A stretch of DNA of 64,000 bases from Pacificoceanicola sp049341065. GTDB taxonomy: Bacteria; Pseudomonadota; Alphaproteobacteria; Rhodobacterales; Rhodobacteraceae. This document shows, one piece after another, positions 55,215-62,703 of the stretch; position 1 is the stretch's first letter, and the number at the start of each line of letters is the position of its first letter. The notes beneath the pieces are model-generated. The model was not told where the DNA came from. It did not search any database and saw only the letters and a list, made by a program, of their open reading frames with translations. Location: positions 62,001 to 126,000 of the forward strand of contig NZ_JBMPIX010000007.1 in the NCBI RefSeq assembly GCF_049341065.1. The letters are read 5' to 3'. Both the position numbers and the translations under genes were made by a program.

Positions 55215-57098
55215 TCACTCGGCCCATTCCCAGGGCCGCGTGAAGGCCCCCAGAACTTTCGACACCGACGCCTCATCCGTGCCATGCGCCTCTAGCTGCG
55301 CCACAAGCCCGCGCTTTTTGTCATCGACGACTGAAACGACCCGCGCCTCCAGCCCCTCGTTCTCAAGCGCACTATTGTAGACCCGCGCAATGGCGGCCTT
55401 GCGCAAGTCGGGCTTGAAGACCTTGCCAACGGCGGTCTTCGGCAGTTCCGGCAGAATGGTCATATGCTTGGGCTGCGCCGCGCGTTCGTGCACATGCACC
55501 TTGGCGTGTTCCAGCAGTTCCTCTTCGGTGACCGAGGCCCCGGCGATCAGTTCGACAAAGGCGCAGGGCAATTCGCCTGCATAGGCGTCGGGCTGGCCGA
55601 TAGCGCCCGCAAAGGCGACTGCCGGATGGGCCAAGAGCGCTTCTTCGATCTCGGCAGGGTCAATGTTGTGACCCGAGCGGATGATCAGATCCTTTGCCCG
55701 CCCGGTGATCCAAAGGTATTGGTCCGCGTCCATGCGCCCCAAATCGCCGGTGCGCAGATGCGTTCCAAAATGGAACAGGTCGGCGTTTTTGGCAGCCTCG
55801 GTATAGGTGTTGCCTGCATAAACGCCGGGGTTGGAAATACAAATCTCGCCAACCTCATCCACGGCGCATTCAACGGGCGTGCCATCGACCATCTTGATGA
55901 TCTTCACATCCGTGTAGGGCAAGGGAATGCCGGTCGAACCGACCTTCTTTTCCCCGTCAGGCGGGTTTACACTGACAAGACAGGTCGCCTCGGTCAGACC
56001 GTAGCCTTCGCAGATCGTCACACCGCAGGCTGCCTCGAAGCGCTTGAACAGCTCCAGCGGCATCGGCGCAGAGCCTGAAAACGCTGTCTTGACCGAAGAG
56101 ATATCCGCATCCACCGGCCGCTGCATCAAGGCCGACACCGCGGTAGGAACCGTGATGACAAAGCTGATCTTCCAGCGTTCGCAAAGCTTCCAGAAATTGT
56201 CAAAGACCCCTTCGCCGCGATACCCGGCAGGCGTTGGAAAGATCACATGCGCCCCGGAACACAGCGCCGCCATAAGGATCACATGGCAGGCAAAAACGTG
56301 GAACAGCGGGAGCGGACACATGATGTTGTCCTCTTCGTCGAACAGCAGCGTGGCGCCCAGCCAGCCGTTGTAGATCATCCCGCCGTATTTGTGCTGCGCG
56401 ACCTTGGGCATACCCGTGGTCCCACCGGTATGGAAATAGGCCGCGACGCGGTCCCCCGTGCTGTCCGCAAATGTCAGCGACTCGGGCTGGCGCGCAGCCT
56501 CTTTGGTGAAGTCAAGGTAATCGGCATGGGCGTGCGTGCGATCCAGCTTGGGCCTGACCAAGGGCACAATCCAGGATTTCGGCGGCGTCAGGTAACGATT
56601 GAGATCAACTTCGAGAACCTTCGTGACGCAGGGCGCGTGGCGCACCGCTTCGGCCACTTTTTGCGGCAGATCGGTTTTCGGAAAAGGTTTGAGCGTGACG
56701 ACAACCTTGGCCCCGGTTTCCCGCAGGATCGAGCCGATCTGCTCAGGCTCCAGCAGTGGGTTGATCGGGTTGACGATCCCGGCCACGGCGCCGCCCAGCA
56801 GGGCGGCAATCGTCTCGTTGCAATTGGGCAGCACATAGGCCACTACGTCATCTTCACCGACGCCAAGACTGCGAAAGAGGTTTGCCGCCTGCGCGGTTCT
56901 GGCCTTCAGGTCGCGCCATGTCAGAGTCTCGGCCTTGTCCCCGGGCCCTGAAAGCAATTGGTAGCTGACGGCGGGACGGTCGGCAAATGCCTCAGCCGTC
57001 TTTGAAAGCTGCGCCCAGATCGTTTTCGGCACCTCGCGGGCGTCCCAAGGCATTTGCCCCTGAATAGCATCGCGGTCGGCCACCCCTGCATAGGTCAT
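55215..57098 (-). CDS. AMP-forming acyl-CoA synthetase
   Basis: This is a 627-residue adenylate-forming ligase. It has the ATP-binding loop FHTGGTTGMPKVAQHKYGG, in which the usual Ser is replaced by Gly (TGGTTG). YGLTEATCLVSVNP, the hinge RTGDLGRMDADQYLWITGRAKDLI, and a C-terminal KTAVGKVFK with the catalytic Lys follow. The long N-terminal region (VPKTIWAQLSKTAEAFADRPAV) and the length fit the branch acting on larger or unusual acyl groups, but the substrate is unknown. The start at 57098 has GGAGGAAGGCGGAGC just upstream. Convergent with uppP. Confidence 0.9.
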   Translation of the reverse strand: MTYAGVADRDAIQGQMPWDAREVPKTIWAQLSKTAEAFADRPAVSYQLLSGPGDKAETLTWRDLKARTAQAANLFRSLGVGEDDVVAYVLPNCNETIAALLGGAVAGIVNPINPLLEPEQIGSILRETGAKVVVTLKPFPKTDLPQKVAEAVRHAPCVTKVLEVDLNRYLTPPKSWIVPLVRPKLDRTHAHADYLDFTKEAARQPESLTFADSTGDRVAAYFHTGGTTGMPKVAQHKYGGMIYNGWLGATLLFDEEDNIMCPLPLFHVFACHVILMAALCSGAHVIFPTPAGYRGEGVFDNFWKLCERWKISFVITVPTAVSALMQRPVDADISSVKTAFSGSAPMPLELFKRFEAACGVTICEGYGLTEATCLVSVNPPDGEKKVGSTGIPLPYTDVKIIKMVDGTPVECAVDEVGEICISNPGVYAGNTYTEAAKNADLFHFGTHLRTGDLGRMDADQYLWITGRAKDLIIRSGHNIDPAEIEEALLAHPAVAFAGAIGQPDAYAGELPCAFVELIAGASVTEEELLEHAKVHVHERAAQPKHMTILPELPKTAVGKVFKPDLRKAAIARVYNSALENEGLEARVVSVVDDKKRGLVAQLEAHGTDEASVSKVLGAFTRPWEWAE

Positions 57099-57157
57099 GC
57101 TCCGCCTTCCTCCCTGAAATATTGTTGCGCTCACTGTGGAAAGGAAAGCGCCCCCGC

Positions 57158-57204
57158 GCAAGGGAAAGGGACGCTGCGGCAGCGCGGTTCTGACGCAACG
57201 TCCC
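57158..57204 (-). terminator. Intrinsic terminator of the LysM/BON gene
   Basis: On the minus strand an 11-pair stem GGGACGTTGCG/CGCAGCGTCCC (57204-57194 and 57178-57168, one G-U pair) with a 15-base loop is followed by TTTCCCTT. It lies 38 bases after the gene's stop. Confidence 0.7.
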
Positions 57205-57241
57205 GCATCAAACGCCGGGCATCAGGCCCGACAAATCAGCT

Positions 57242-57670
57242 TCAGGCCATGCCATCGCGCGGAATGCGCAGCACCTGACCGGGGTAAATCTTGTCCGGAT
57301 CGGACAGCATCGGGCGGTTCGCTTCAAAGATTTCCTTGTAGCGCGCGCCGTTGCCCAAAGTCTTTTCGGCGATTTTCCAAAGCGAGTCGCCTTTTTCAAC
57401 GGTGTGGAAAATCGCGTCGTCGGCTTCATCAGCTTCGACCTCGGCCACGCCTTCGACGTTGCCGACAGCAAGGATGACCTTTTCGCGCTGCTCGGCGGTC
57501 AGAGAGCCGCCGGACACTTTGACCTTGTCCCCTTCCACGCTGATATCGAGCCCTTCGGCATCCAGCCCAAGATCAGAGACTTCTTTTTTCAGCGTGTCAG
57601 CGGTGGGGGCCGCATCGCCGCCACCCACAAGAGATTTGCCGGATTTCTTCCAGAAATTGAACAGGCCCAT
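57242..57670 (-). CDS. kbp: BON-LysM protein, Kbp/YgaU type
   Basis: This 142-residue protein begins MGLFNFWKKSG. It has a BON-like domain (about 25-85: LKKEVSDLGLDAEGLDISVEGDKVKV, VILAVGNVEGVAEVE) and a C-terminal LysM domain (about 90-140: HTVEKGDSLWKIAEKTLG, IYPGQVLRIP). E. coli Kbp of the same layout and length binds potassium ions in the cytoplasm. No signal peptide is visible, as in Kbp. AGGAGGG lies about 6 bases before the ATG at 57670. A gap of 84 bases to the upstream ABC exporter leaves shared transcription possible. Confidence 0.9.
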   Translation of the reverse strand: MGLFNFWKKSGKSLVGGGDAAPTADTLKKEVSDLGLDAEGLDISVEGDKVKVSGGSLTAEQREKVILAVGNVEGVAEVEADEADDAIFHTVEKGDSLWKIAEKTLGNGARYKEIFEANRPMLSDPDKIYPGQVLRIPRDGMA

Positions 57671-57754
57671 TGGTGCCCTCCTAGTACAGATACAATGTCG
57701 CCATTGTGCAGTCGAACACCGCGCGGCACTAGGGGGAATTGGCGGCAAGCCGCG

Positions 57755-59557
57755 TTATTCCGCGGCAACCCCATCGGTGAACTGAAGCCGCGCCAGACGC
57801 GCGTAAAGCCCGCCTTCGGCCACCAGCGCGTCATGTGCACCCGTGGCCACGATCCGCCCCTGATCCATCACGATGATCCGGTCGGCTTTCTTCACGGTGG
57901 CCAGACGGTGCGCGACGATGATCGTCGTGCGCCCCTCAGCCAGCTTGTCTACGGCTTGCTGCACCGCGCGTTCGCTTTCGGCGTCCAGCGCGCTGGTTGC
58001 TTCGTCCAGCAGAAGCACCGGAGCGTCGCGCAGAATCGCGCGGGCGATGGCGACCCGCTGTTTTTGTCCGCCCGACAGCATCACGCCGCGCTCGCCCAGC
58101 CATGTGTTGTAGCCGTCCGGCAAAGCCGACAGAAAGTCATGCGCGGCGGCGGCGCGGGCCGCTGCTTCAACTTCGGCATCAGAGGCATCAGGGCGACCAA
58201 AACGGATGTTGTCACTGGCTGTCGCGGCAAAAATCACCGGGTCCTGCGGCACAAGGGCGATGTGGCGGCGGAACTCATCACGGGCCATTTCTGGCAGGGC
58301 CACACCGTCCAGACGGACGGACCCGCTGATCGGATCATAAAACCGCTGGATCAACTGGATGATCGTCGTCTTACCTGCGCCCGAAGGGCCAACCAGCGCG
58401 ACGGTTTCACCCGGCGCGATGGTCAGATCGACGCCTTCCAGCGCCGGGATGTCGGGGCGTGCGGGATAGTTGAAGGACACATCGTCAAATGTGATCTCGC
58501 CGCGCACAGGCGCCGCGAGAACCTTGGGATTGGTCGGATCATTGACCGTATCGGTGGCATGCAGCAATTCGACCAGACGTTCCGTAGCGCCGGCGGCACG
58601 CTGCAATTCGCCAAAAACCTCGGACAGGGCCGCAACGGCGCCCGCCACCATGACGGAATAGACGACAAACTGGATCAAGGCGCCCGGAGTCATCTGGCCT
58701 GCGCGCACGTCCCATGCACCAACCCAAAGCACGCCGACAATCCCTGTAAACACGAGGAAAATGACGATGGCGGTCATCAGCGCGCGTGTCCAGATCCGGC
58801 GGCGCGCGGCGTCAAAGCTTTTCTCGGTCACCTCGGCAAAAGCCGCGCGCGACAGGGTTTCGTGCGTATAGGCCTGCACGGTCTGCACCGAGGTCAGCGC
58901 CTCGGAGGCATTGCCGGAAGAGGCTGCGATCCAATCCTGGTTCTCGCGGCTCAGCACGCGCATCCGCCTCCCAAGGGTCAGGATCGGCACGACCACAATC
59001 GGAACAAGCAGCAATACCAGCCCGGTCAACTTGGCCGAGGTCAGCGACATCAATAGCAGACCGCCAAGGAACAGCAGAATATTGCGCAGCGCGATCGAGA
59101 TAGACGAGCCGATGACGGACTGGATCAGCGTGGTATCGGTGGTGATGCGGCTGAGCACCTCGCCGGTCATGATCTTTTCGTAAAACGACGGAGACAGCAC
59201 GATGGCACGGTTGAACACCGCCATGCGGATGTCAGCCACAACCCGTTCACCCAGCCTTGTTACCAGCGCGTAGCGCAGCGCCGTGCCCAGCGCCAACAAA
59301 CCGGCAAACCCGAGGGCGGCGGCGAAATACTTGTCCAGCAGTGCGCCGTCTTCGACGTTGAAGTTGTCGACCACTCGGCGCACCGCCATCGGCAAGGTCA
59401 GCGAAATCGACGCCGTGGCAATCAGCGCAACAATCGATGCGATCATCAGGCCACGGTAGGGTGCCAGAAAAGGCCATAACGCTGCCAGAGATCCGAGCCT
59501 GCGCGATTTTGCGCGTTCTTCTTCGCCGTTCTTCTGTTTGCTGGTTCCGCGCGCCAT
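57755..59557 (-). CDS. ABC exporter, fused membrane and ATPase domains
   Basis: This is a 600-residue half-transporter of the lipid A/multidrug type. Six membrane helices lie in about 25-310 (LMIASIVALIATASISLTLP and others). The nucleotide-binding domain has Walker A GPSGAGKTT, Q-loop VPQDPVIFAATASDNI, signature LSGGQKQRVAIARA, Walker B VLLLDEATSALD and the switch His in VAHRLAT. It would act as a homodimer in the inner membrane. The substrate is not readable. The start at 59557 has AAAGGGA about 5 bases upstream. Confidence 0.92.
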   Translation of the reverse strand: MARGTSKQKNGEEERAKSRRLGSLAALWPFLAPYRGLMIASIVALIATASISLTLPMAVRRVVDNFNVEDGALLDKYFAAALGFAGLLALGTALRYALVTRLGERVVADIRMAVFNRAIVLSPSFYEKIMTGEVLSRITTDTTLIQSVIGSSISIALRNILLFLGGLLLMSLTSAKLTGLVLLLVPIVVVPILTLGRRMRVLSRENQDWIAASSGNASEALTSVQTVQAYTHETLSRAAFAEVTEKSFDAARRRIWTRALMTAIVIFLVFTGIVGVLWVGAWDVRAGQMTPGALIQFVVYSVMVAGAVAALSEVFGELQRAAGATERLVELLHATDTVNDPTNPKVLAAPVRGEITFDDVSFNYPARPDIPALEGVDLTIAPGETVALVGPSGAGKTTIIQLIQRFYDPISGSVRLDGVALPEMARDEFRRHIALVPQDPVIFAATASDNIRFGRPDASDAEVEAAARAAAAHDFLSALPDGYNTWLGERGVMLSGGQKQRVAIARAILRDAPVLLLDEATSALDAESERAVQQAVDKLAEGRTTIIVAHRLATVKKADRIIVMDQGRIVATGAHDALVAEGGLYARLARLQFTDGVAAE

Positions 59558-59652
59558 ACCGTCCCTTTCGTCCTACTCAAGGTCTTTTGCCACGCCAGAC
59601 GCTCGGGTCAAGCACCCGCTTTGCCGCAAGGTCTCAAAGTTGAGGGAGAGAT

Positions 59653-59726
59653 TGGAGCGGGCGGCGGGAATCGAACCCGCGTCTCTTGCTTGGAAGGCAA
59701 GGGTCTTACCATTACACAACGCCCGC
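59653..59726 (-). tRNA. tRNA-Gly(TCC)
   Basis: On the minus strand the gene starts GCGGGCG at 59726. It has anticodon stem and loop CTTGC-CTTCCAA-GCAAG with anticodon TCC, T arm GCGGGTTCGATTCCCGC, and an acceptor 3' strand CGCCCGC followed by T and an encoded CCA (59655-59653). The length is 71 bases plus CCA, normal for glycine tRNA. Confidence 0.97.
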
Positions 59727-59928
59727 TTATGCCCCCTGAATTAGGACAGCCCCGGCGCGGCGTCAAGCAGGCGGATCGGACCTAATGCTCCCGGCGTGCA
59801 AATTTCCGCAAGGTCAGCCTGCAGGAAGCGCCCTTGATGGCGATCTGGCCGTATTTTGGCCCGATTCCCGGCTCAAATACGAAAGCTGTCATTCATGAGT
59901 GGGGGCTTTTGAAGATCGAGGTTTGAAG

Positions 59929-60318
59929 GTGCTGCGTAAATTCGGTTTATTCTCGGCTCTTGCCTGTGCGGTTGCTGCAACCCCGCCGGCGGCCGAAGAA
60001 CATTATGTCCTGATGATGAAGGACGGGTATTTCCCTGAACACCTGCGCCCTGAGATTGGCGACACGATTCGGTTTATCAATGTCTCGGATCTGCCGATGT
60101 CTGCGACGGCGACAGACGATAGCTGGGACACCGGGATTTTGGCACCAAAGCAACACTATGTTCTGATCGTGCATGACCAGATGAAGCGGTCGTTTCAGAA
60201 CAGCGTGCGTGGCAATCTGGACAGCGACGGGCATCCAATTGGATTGGCTATCGCAGGGTCCATCGACTATTTTGAACCCGAAATGACAACGAGAATGGCC
60301 ATTCGCCAATTATACTAG
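59929..60318 (+). CDS. Exported cupredoxin-like protein lacking copper ligands
   Basis: This 129-residue product has a signal peptide (VLRKFGLFSALACAVAATPPA) and a cupredoxin-like fold. The pattern GYFPEHLRPEIGDTIRFIN, then DDSWDTGIL and SIDYFEPEM, follows small plastocyanin-like proteins (NxDxxxHTATADD...FDSG). No Cys is present after the signal peptide, and the His and Met ligand positions are replaced, so it probably does not bind copper in the usual way. There is no ATG. GTG at 59929 has GAGG 7 bases upstream; GTG at 59899 and TTG at 59923 are alternatives. Convergent with the SRAP gene. Confidence 0.72.
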   Translation: MLRKFGLFSALACAVAATPPAAEEHYVLMMKDGYFPEHLRPEIGDTIRFINVSDLPMSATATDDSWDTGILAPKQHYVLIVHDQMKRSFQNSVRGNLDSDGHPIGLAIAGSIDYFEPEMTTRMAIRQLY

Positions 60319-60329
60319 GTGGTCCCCGA

Positions 60330-60995
60330 TCAGGGCGAAAGCGGCTCGATCAACTGCGCGCCGCTCGCCCTGTTCGAGTTGACCTCGGTTCCGACGCGGA
60401 AAAAGGTCAGGGCCCCTTCGGGCGCCGGCGCCATCAAGGTGGCAGCGCCGCGCCCTTCTTCGCCCAGCCATTTCCCCCAGTCCTCGGGTGCCAGAATCAC
60501 CGGCATGCGGTGATGGATCGCCGACATCTGGGCATTGGCGCCACAGGTGACGATGGCGCAGGTGCGATAAGCCTCCCCGTCGCGCTCCCAATCCTGCCAG
60601 ACACCGGCAAAGACCAAAGGCCCCTCACCCGCAGGCCGGATATACCATGGCAGGCGCGCGCCGCCTTCATCCTTGGTCCATTCGTAAAAACCGGTCGCGG
60701 GAATCAGGCAACGCCTTTCCCGGCACGCCGCCTTGAAGGCAGGTTTCTCAGCGATGGTTTCGGCGCGGGCGTTGATCAGCAAGGGGCCAGCGTTCGTCGC
60801 CTTGTACCAATGCGGCAGAAATCCCCAACGCATGGCTCCAAGCCGCCTTTGGCCGTCATCGCTGCGCACCACGTGGATCTGGTTGGTCGGGCAGACGTTG
60901 TAGTTTGGCACGGGCGGCAGATCGTTACCGGGCACGGCACTGAAAAGCTGCGCCATGGCGTCCGGTGGCAGTGTGACCGCAAAGCGCCCGCACAT
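60330..60995 (-). CDS. SRAP domain protein (YedK/HMCES type abasic-site shield)
   Basis: This 221-residue protein covalently traps abasic sites in single-stranded DNA through its N-terminal cysteine. The mature N-terminus MCGRFAVT puts the catalytic Cys at position 2. Other hallmarks are MRWGFLPHWYK, INARAETIAEKPAF, RRCLIPATGFYEW and HHRMPVIL. The frame is open to 61151, but the ATG at 60995 is the only start giving MCGRF. It lies 4 bases after the stop of the methyltransferase gene, in an apparent operon. Confidence 0.95.
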   Translation of the reverse strand: MCGRFAVTLPPDAMAQLFSAVPGNDLPPVPNYNVCPTNQIHVVRSDDGQRRLGAMRWGFLPHWYKATNAGPLLINARAETIAEKPAFKAACRERRCLIPATGFYEWTKDEGGARLPWYIRPAGEGPLVFAGVWQDWERDGEAYRTCAIVTCGANAQMSAIHHRMPVILAPEDWGKWLGEEGRGAATLMAPAPEGALTFFRVGTEVNSNRASGAQLIEPLSP

Positions 60996-60999
60996 CCCC

Positions 61000-62199
61000 C
61001 TATCCTTTGCGCAAGAGGTTGGAGTAGAGCAGCAGCCCCCAGTCACCAAGCTCGCGCTCCAGCTTGCTCCAGGCAGCGCCAAAGGCCAGCGGATCCAGCC
61101 GCGCGCCCTCAGCAATCTGGGACAGGCTGCGTTTGCCATCGATCCCGGCAATCAGAGCGGCGCTCTCGCGTGGCAGGCGCAGGGTTGTCTTCATCTCCTT
61201 CAGGCTGACCGGAATCGGTTTGCCCTTGGCAACGGCCTGCGCCAAGGCACCCGCCTGCACCCCGCGCAGATGCGGCACAAGCTTGCGGTTGCTGCCTTTG
61301 GCAGGTTTGCGGGTATCCTCGGACGGCACAGCATAGGCGATGTGCATCTTCAACGTGCCCAGCAGCTTTTCCGCGACCTCCATTGCTTTTGCGTCGCTCA
61401 TCCCCTTGGGGCGTTCGGCGATGCGCGACAGATCGTACAGCGCCGGGGTCGGAAAGCCCTGCAGACGCCAACCGGTGTTTTCCAGAACTTCAAGCAGATC
61501 GGGGATGTCATAGGCCCGATCCTGACCATGCAGCAAAAGGTCATAGAATCCCGCATCGCTGACCGCATGATCGCCAAGGTTCACGTTGGCCTTGAAGGGG
61601 TGCCCATCCGGCAAGGCAGCAACGATCTTTTGCGCACGGTGCAGCCGGGTTTTCGGATCGAGCCCTTCGAACAGCGCGCCAAAGGCTTGTTGCAGCGGAT
61701 ATACCCCGGAACGCCCGTAAGGCGCATAGACCATGAAGCCAAGACCGCCCCCCGGGGCAAGCGCGGCTCGAAGGGCTTTGAACCCCTCTTCCGGTTTCGG
61801 CAGGTGATGCAGCACGCCGCAACAATCGATGTAGTCAAAGCTGCCATAGTCCGGCGCATCCAGCAGCGAGCCTGTGTGAAAGGTGATCCCTTTCAGACCG
61901 CGTGCCCTGGCCCGCGCCTCGGCCACCGCGCGTGAGGCTGTCGAGAGGTCGACATAAGTGATCTCATAGGGCGCGCCCGCCGAGGTCAGAACCTGCGCCA
62001 GCTGGATCAGCCCATCACCCGTGCCACCGCCCGCAACCAAGGCCCGCAAGGGTTGCGACCAGTCGCGCTGACCCGAAAAAAGGTGGTGGTCGATTTCCAG
62101 CGGATGCGAAGGCGATCCGGTGATCAGGCGTTTGGCTTCATCCGCCGGGTCGCGTTCTGGATAGGGGTAAGCTTCATACTGTTCGCGGGTCGAGACCAT
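61000..62199 (-). CDS. Class I SAM-dependent methyltransferase with long C-terminal region
   Basis: This 399-residue protein has an N-terminal methyltransferase domain (about 15-230). Motif I is ALVAGGGTGDGLIQLAQ, the acidic loop ITYVDLSTASRAVAEARA, and motif IV YIDCCGVLHHLPKPEEGF. A C-terminal region of about 170 residues (residues about 230-399) of unknown role follows. The start MVSTREQYEAYPYPERDP is typical of a bacterial family of unassigned substrate. The ATG at 62199 has only a weak ribosome site. It is followed after 4 bases by the SRAP gene. Confidence 0.82.
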   Translation of the reverse strand: MVSTREQYEAYPYPERDPADEAKRLITGSPSHPLEIDHHLFSGQRDWSQPLRALVAGGGTGDGLIQLAQVLTSAGAPYEITYVDLSTASRAVAEARARARGLKGITFHTGSLLDAPDYGSFDYIDCCGVLHHLPKPEEGFKALRAALAPGGGLGFMVYAPYGRSGVYPLQQAFGALFEGLDPKTRLHRAQKIVAALPDGHPFKANVNLGDHAVSDAGFYDLLLHGQDRAYDIPDLLEVLENTGWRLQGFPTPALYDLSRIAERPKGMSDAKAMEVAEKLLGTLKMHIAYAVPSEDTRKPAKGSNRKLVPHLRGVQAGALAQAVAKGKPIPVSLKEMKTTLRLPRESAALIAGIDGKRSLSQIAEGARLDPLAFGAAWSKLERELGDWGLLLYSNLLRKG

Positions 62200-62259
62200 G
62201 CCTGTGCTTTCTTTGGGGCTTTGAGCGCGACAGTGCCACGACACGCAGCCAAGGCCAAG

Positions 62260-62562
62260 TCAGCCGCGCTTGCGGGATATCTCGATCCGGGCTTCGAGCA
62301 TGGACATGTCCTGAATGATGCGGCGGCGGTCGGTGCGATCAGTGGCCTCGCGCAGTTCGGCGCGCAGGCGGGACAGTTCGCGCGACAGCGAGACGATCTC
62401 GGGCACAGCGCCGTTGTCCTTGAGGATTCGGTGCAGAACAGCGTTTTCGGGATCATCGCAAGGCGGCAGCGGTTTCCCCGCCCCTTCGAGGTTGTCGAAG
62501 GCGCCCTCGGCCTCGGCGGCCTGAATCTTGGCGTTGATGAGATCGATCAGCGGATGGTCCAT
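62260..62562 (-). CDS. DUF1992 protein (DnaJ homologue subfamily C member 28-like domain)
   Basis: This 100-residue protein has the family start MDHPLIDLINAKIQAAEAEGAF followed by NLEGAGKPLP and a helical part (LSRELSRLRAELREATDRTDRRR). DUF1992 is the conserved domain of the human DNAJC28 protein; its bacterial role is unknown. The frame is open to 62658, and the ATG at 62562 is the family start. It lies 60 bases upstream of the methyltransferase gene on the same strand. Confidence 0.88.
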   Translation of the reverse strand: MDHPLIDLINAKIQAAEAEGAFDNLEGAGKPLPPCDDPENAVLHRILKDNGAVPEIVSLSRELSRLRAELREATDRTDRRRIIQDMSMLEARIEISRKRG

Positions 62563-62659
62563 GGCAGTATTGTGCCAGAGGCGCGCGATTTCGACCAGAG
62601 GGGCTAGGCGCGTCAGTCCACTTGCGCGCAACCCCCCGCACCAAGGCTTGGCTGGCAAG

Positions 62660-62693
62660 AAGAAAGGGCCGCGCCGGTTGTTCCCGGCGCGGC
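62660..62693 (-). terminator. Intrinsic terminator of the 5'-nucleotidase gene
   Basis: On the minus strand a perfect 10-base stem GCCGCGCCGG/CCGGCGCGGC (62693-62684 and 62677-62668) with a 6-base loop is followed by CCTTTCT. It is 10 bases after the gene's stop. Confidence 0.75.
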
Positions 62694-62703
62694 TCTGTTT
62701 GGC

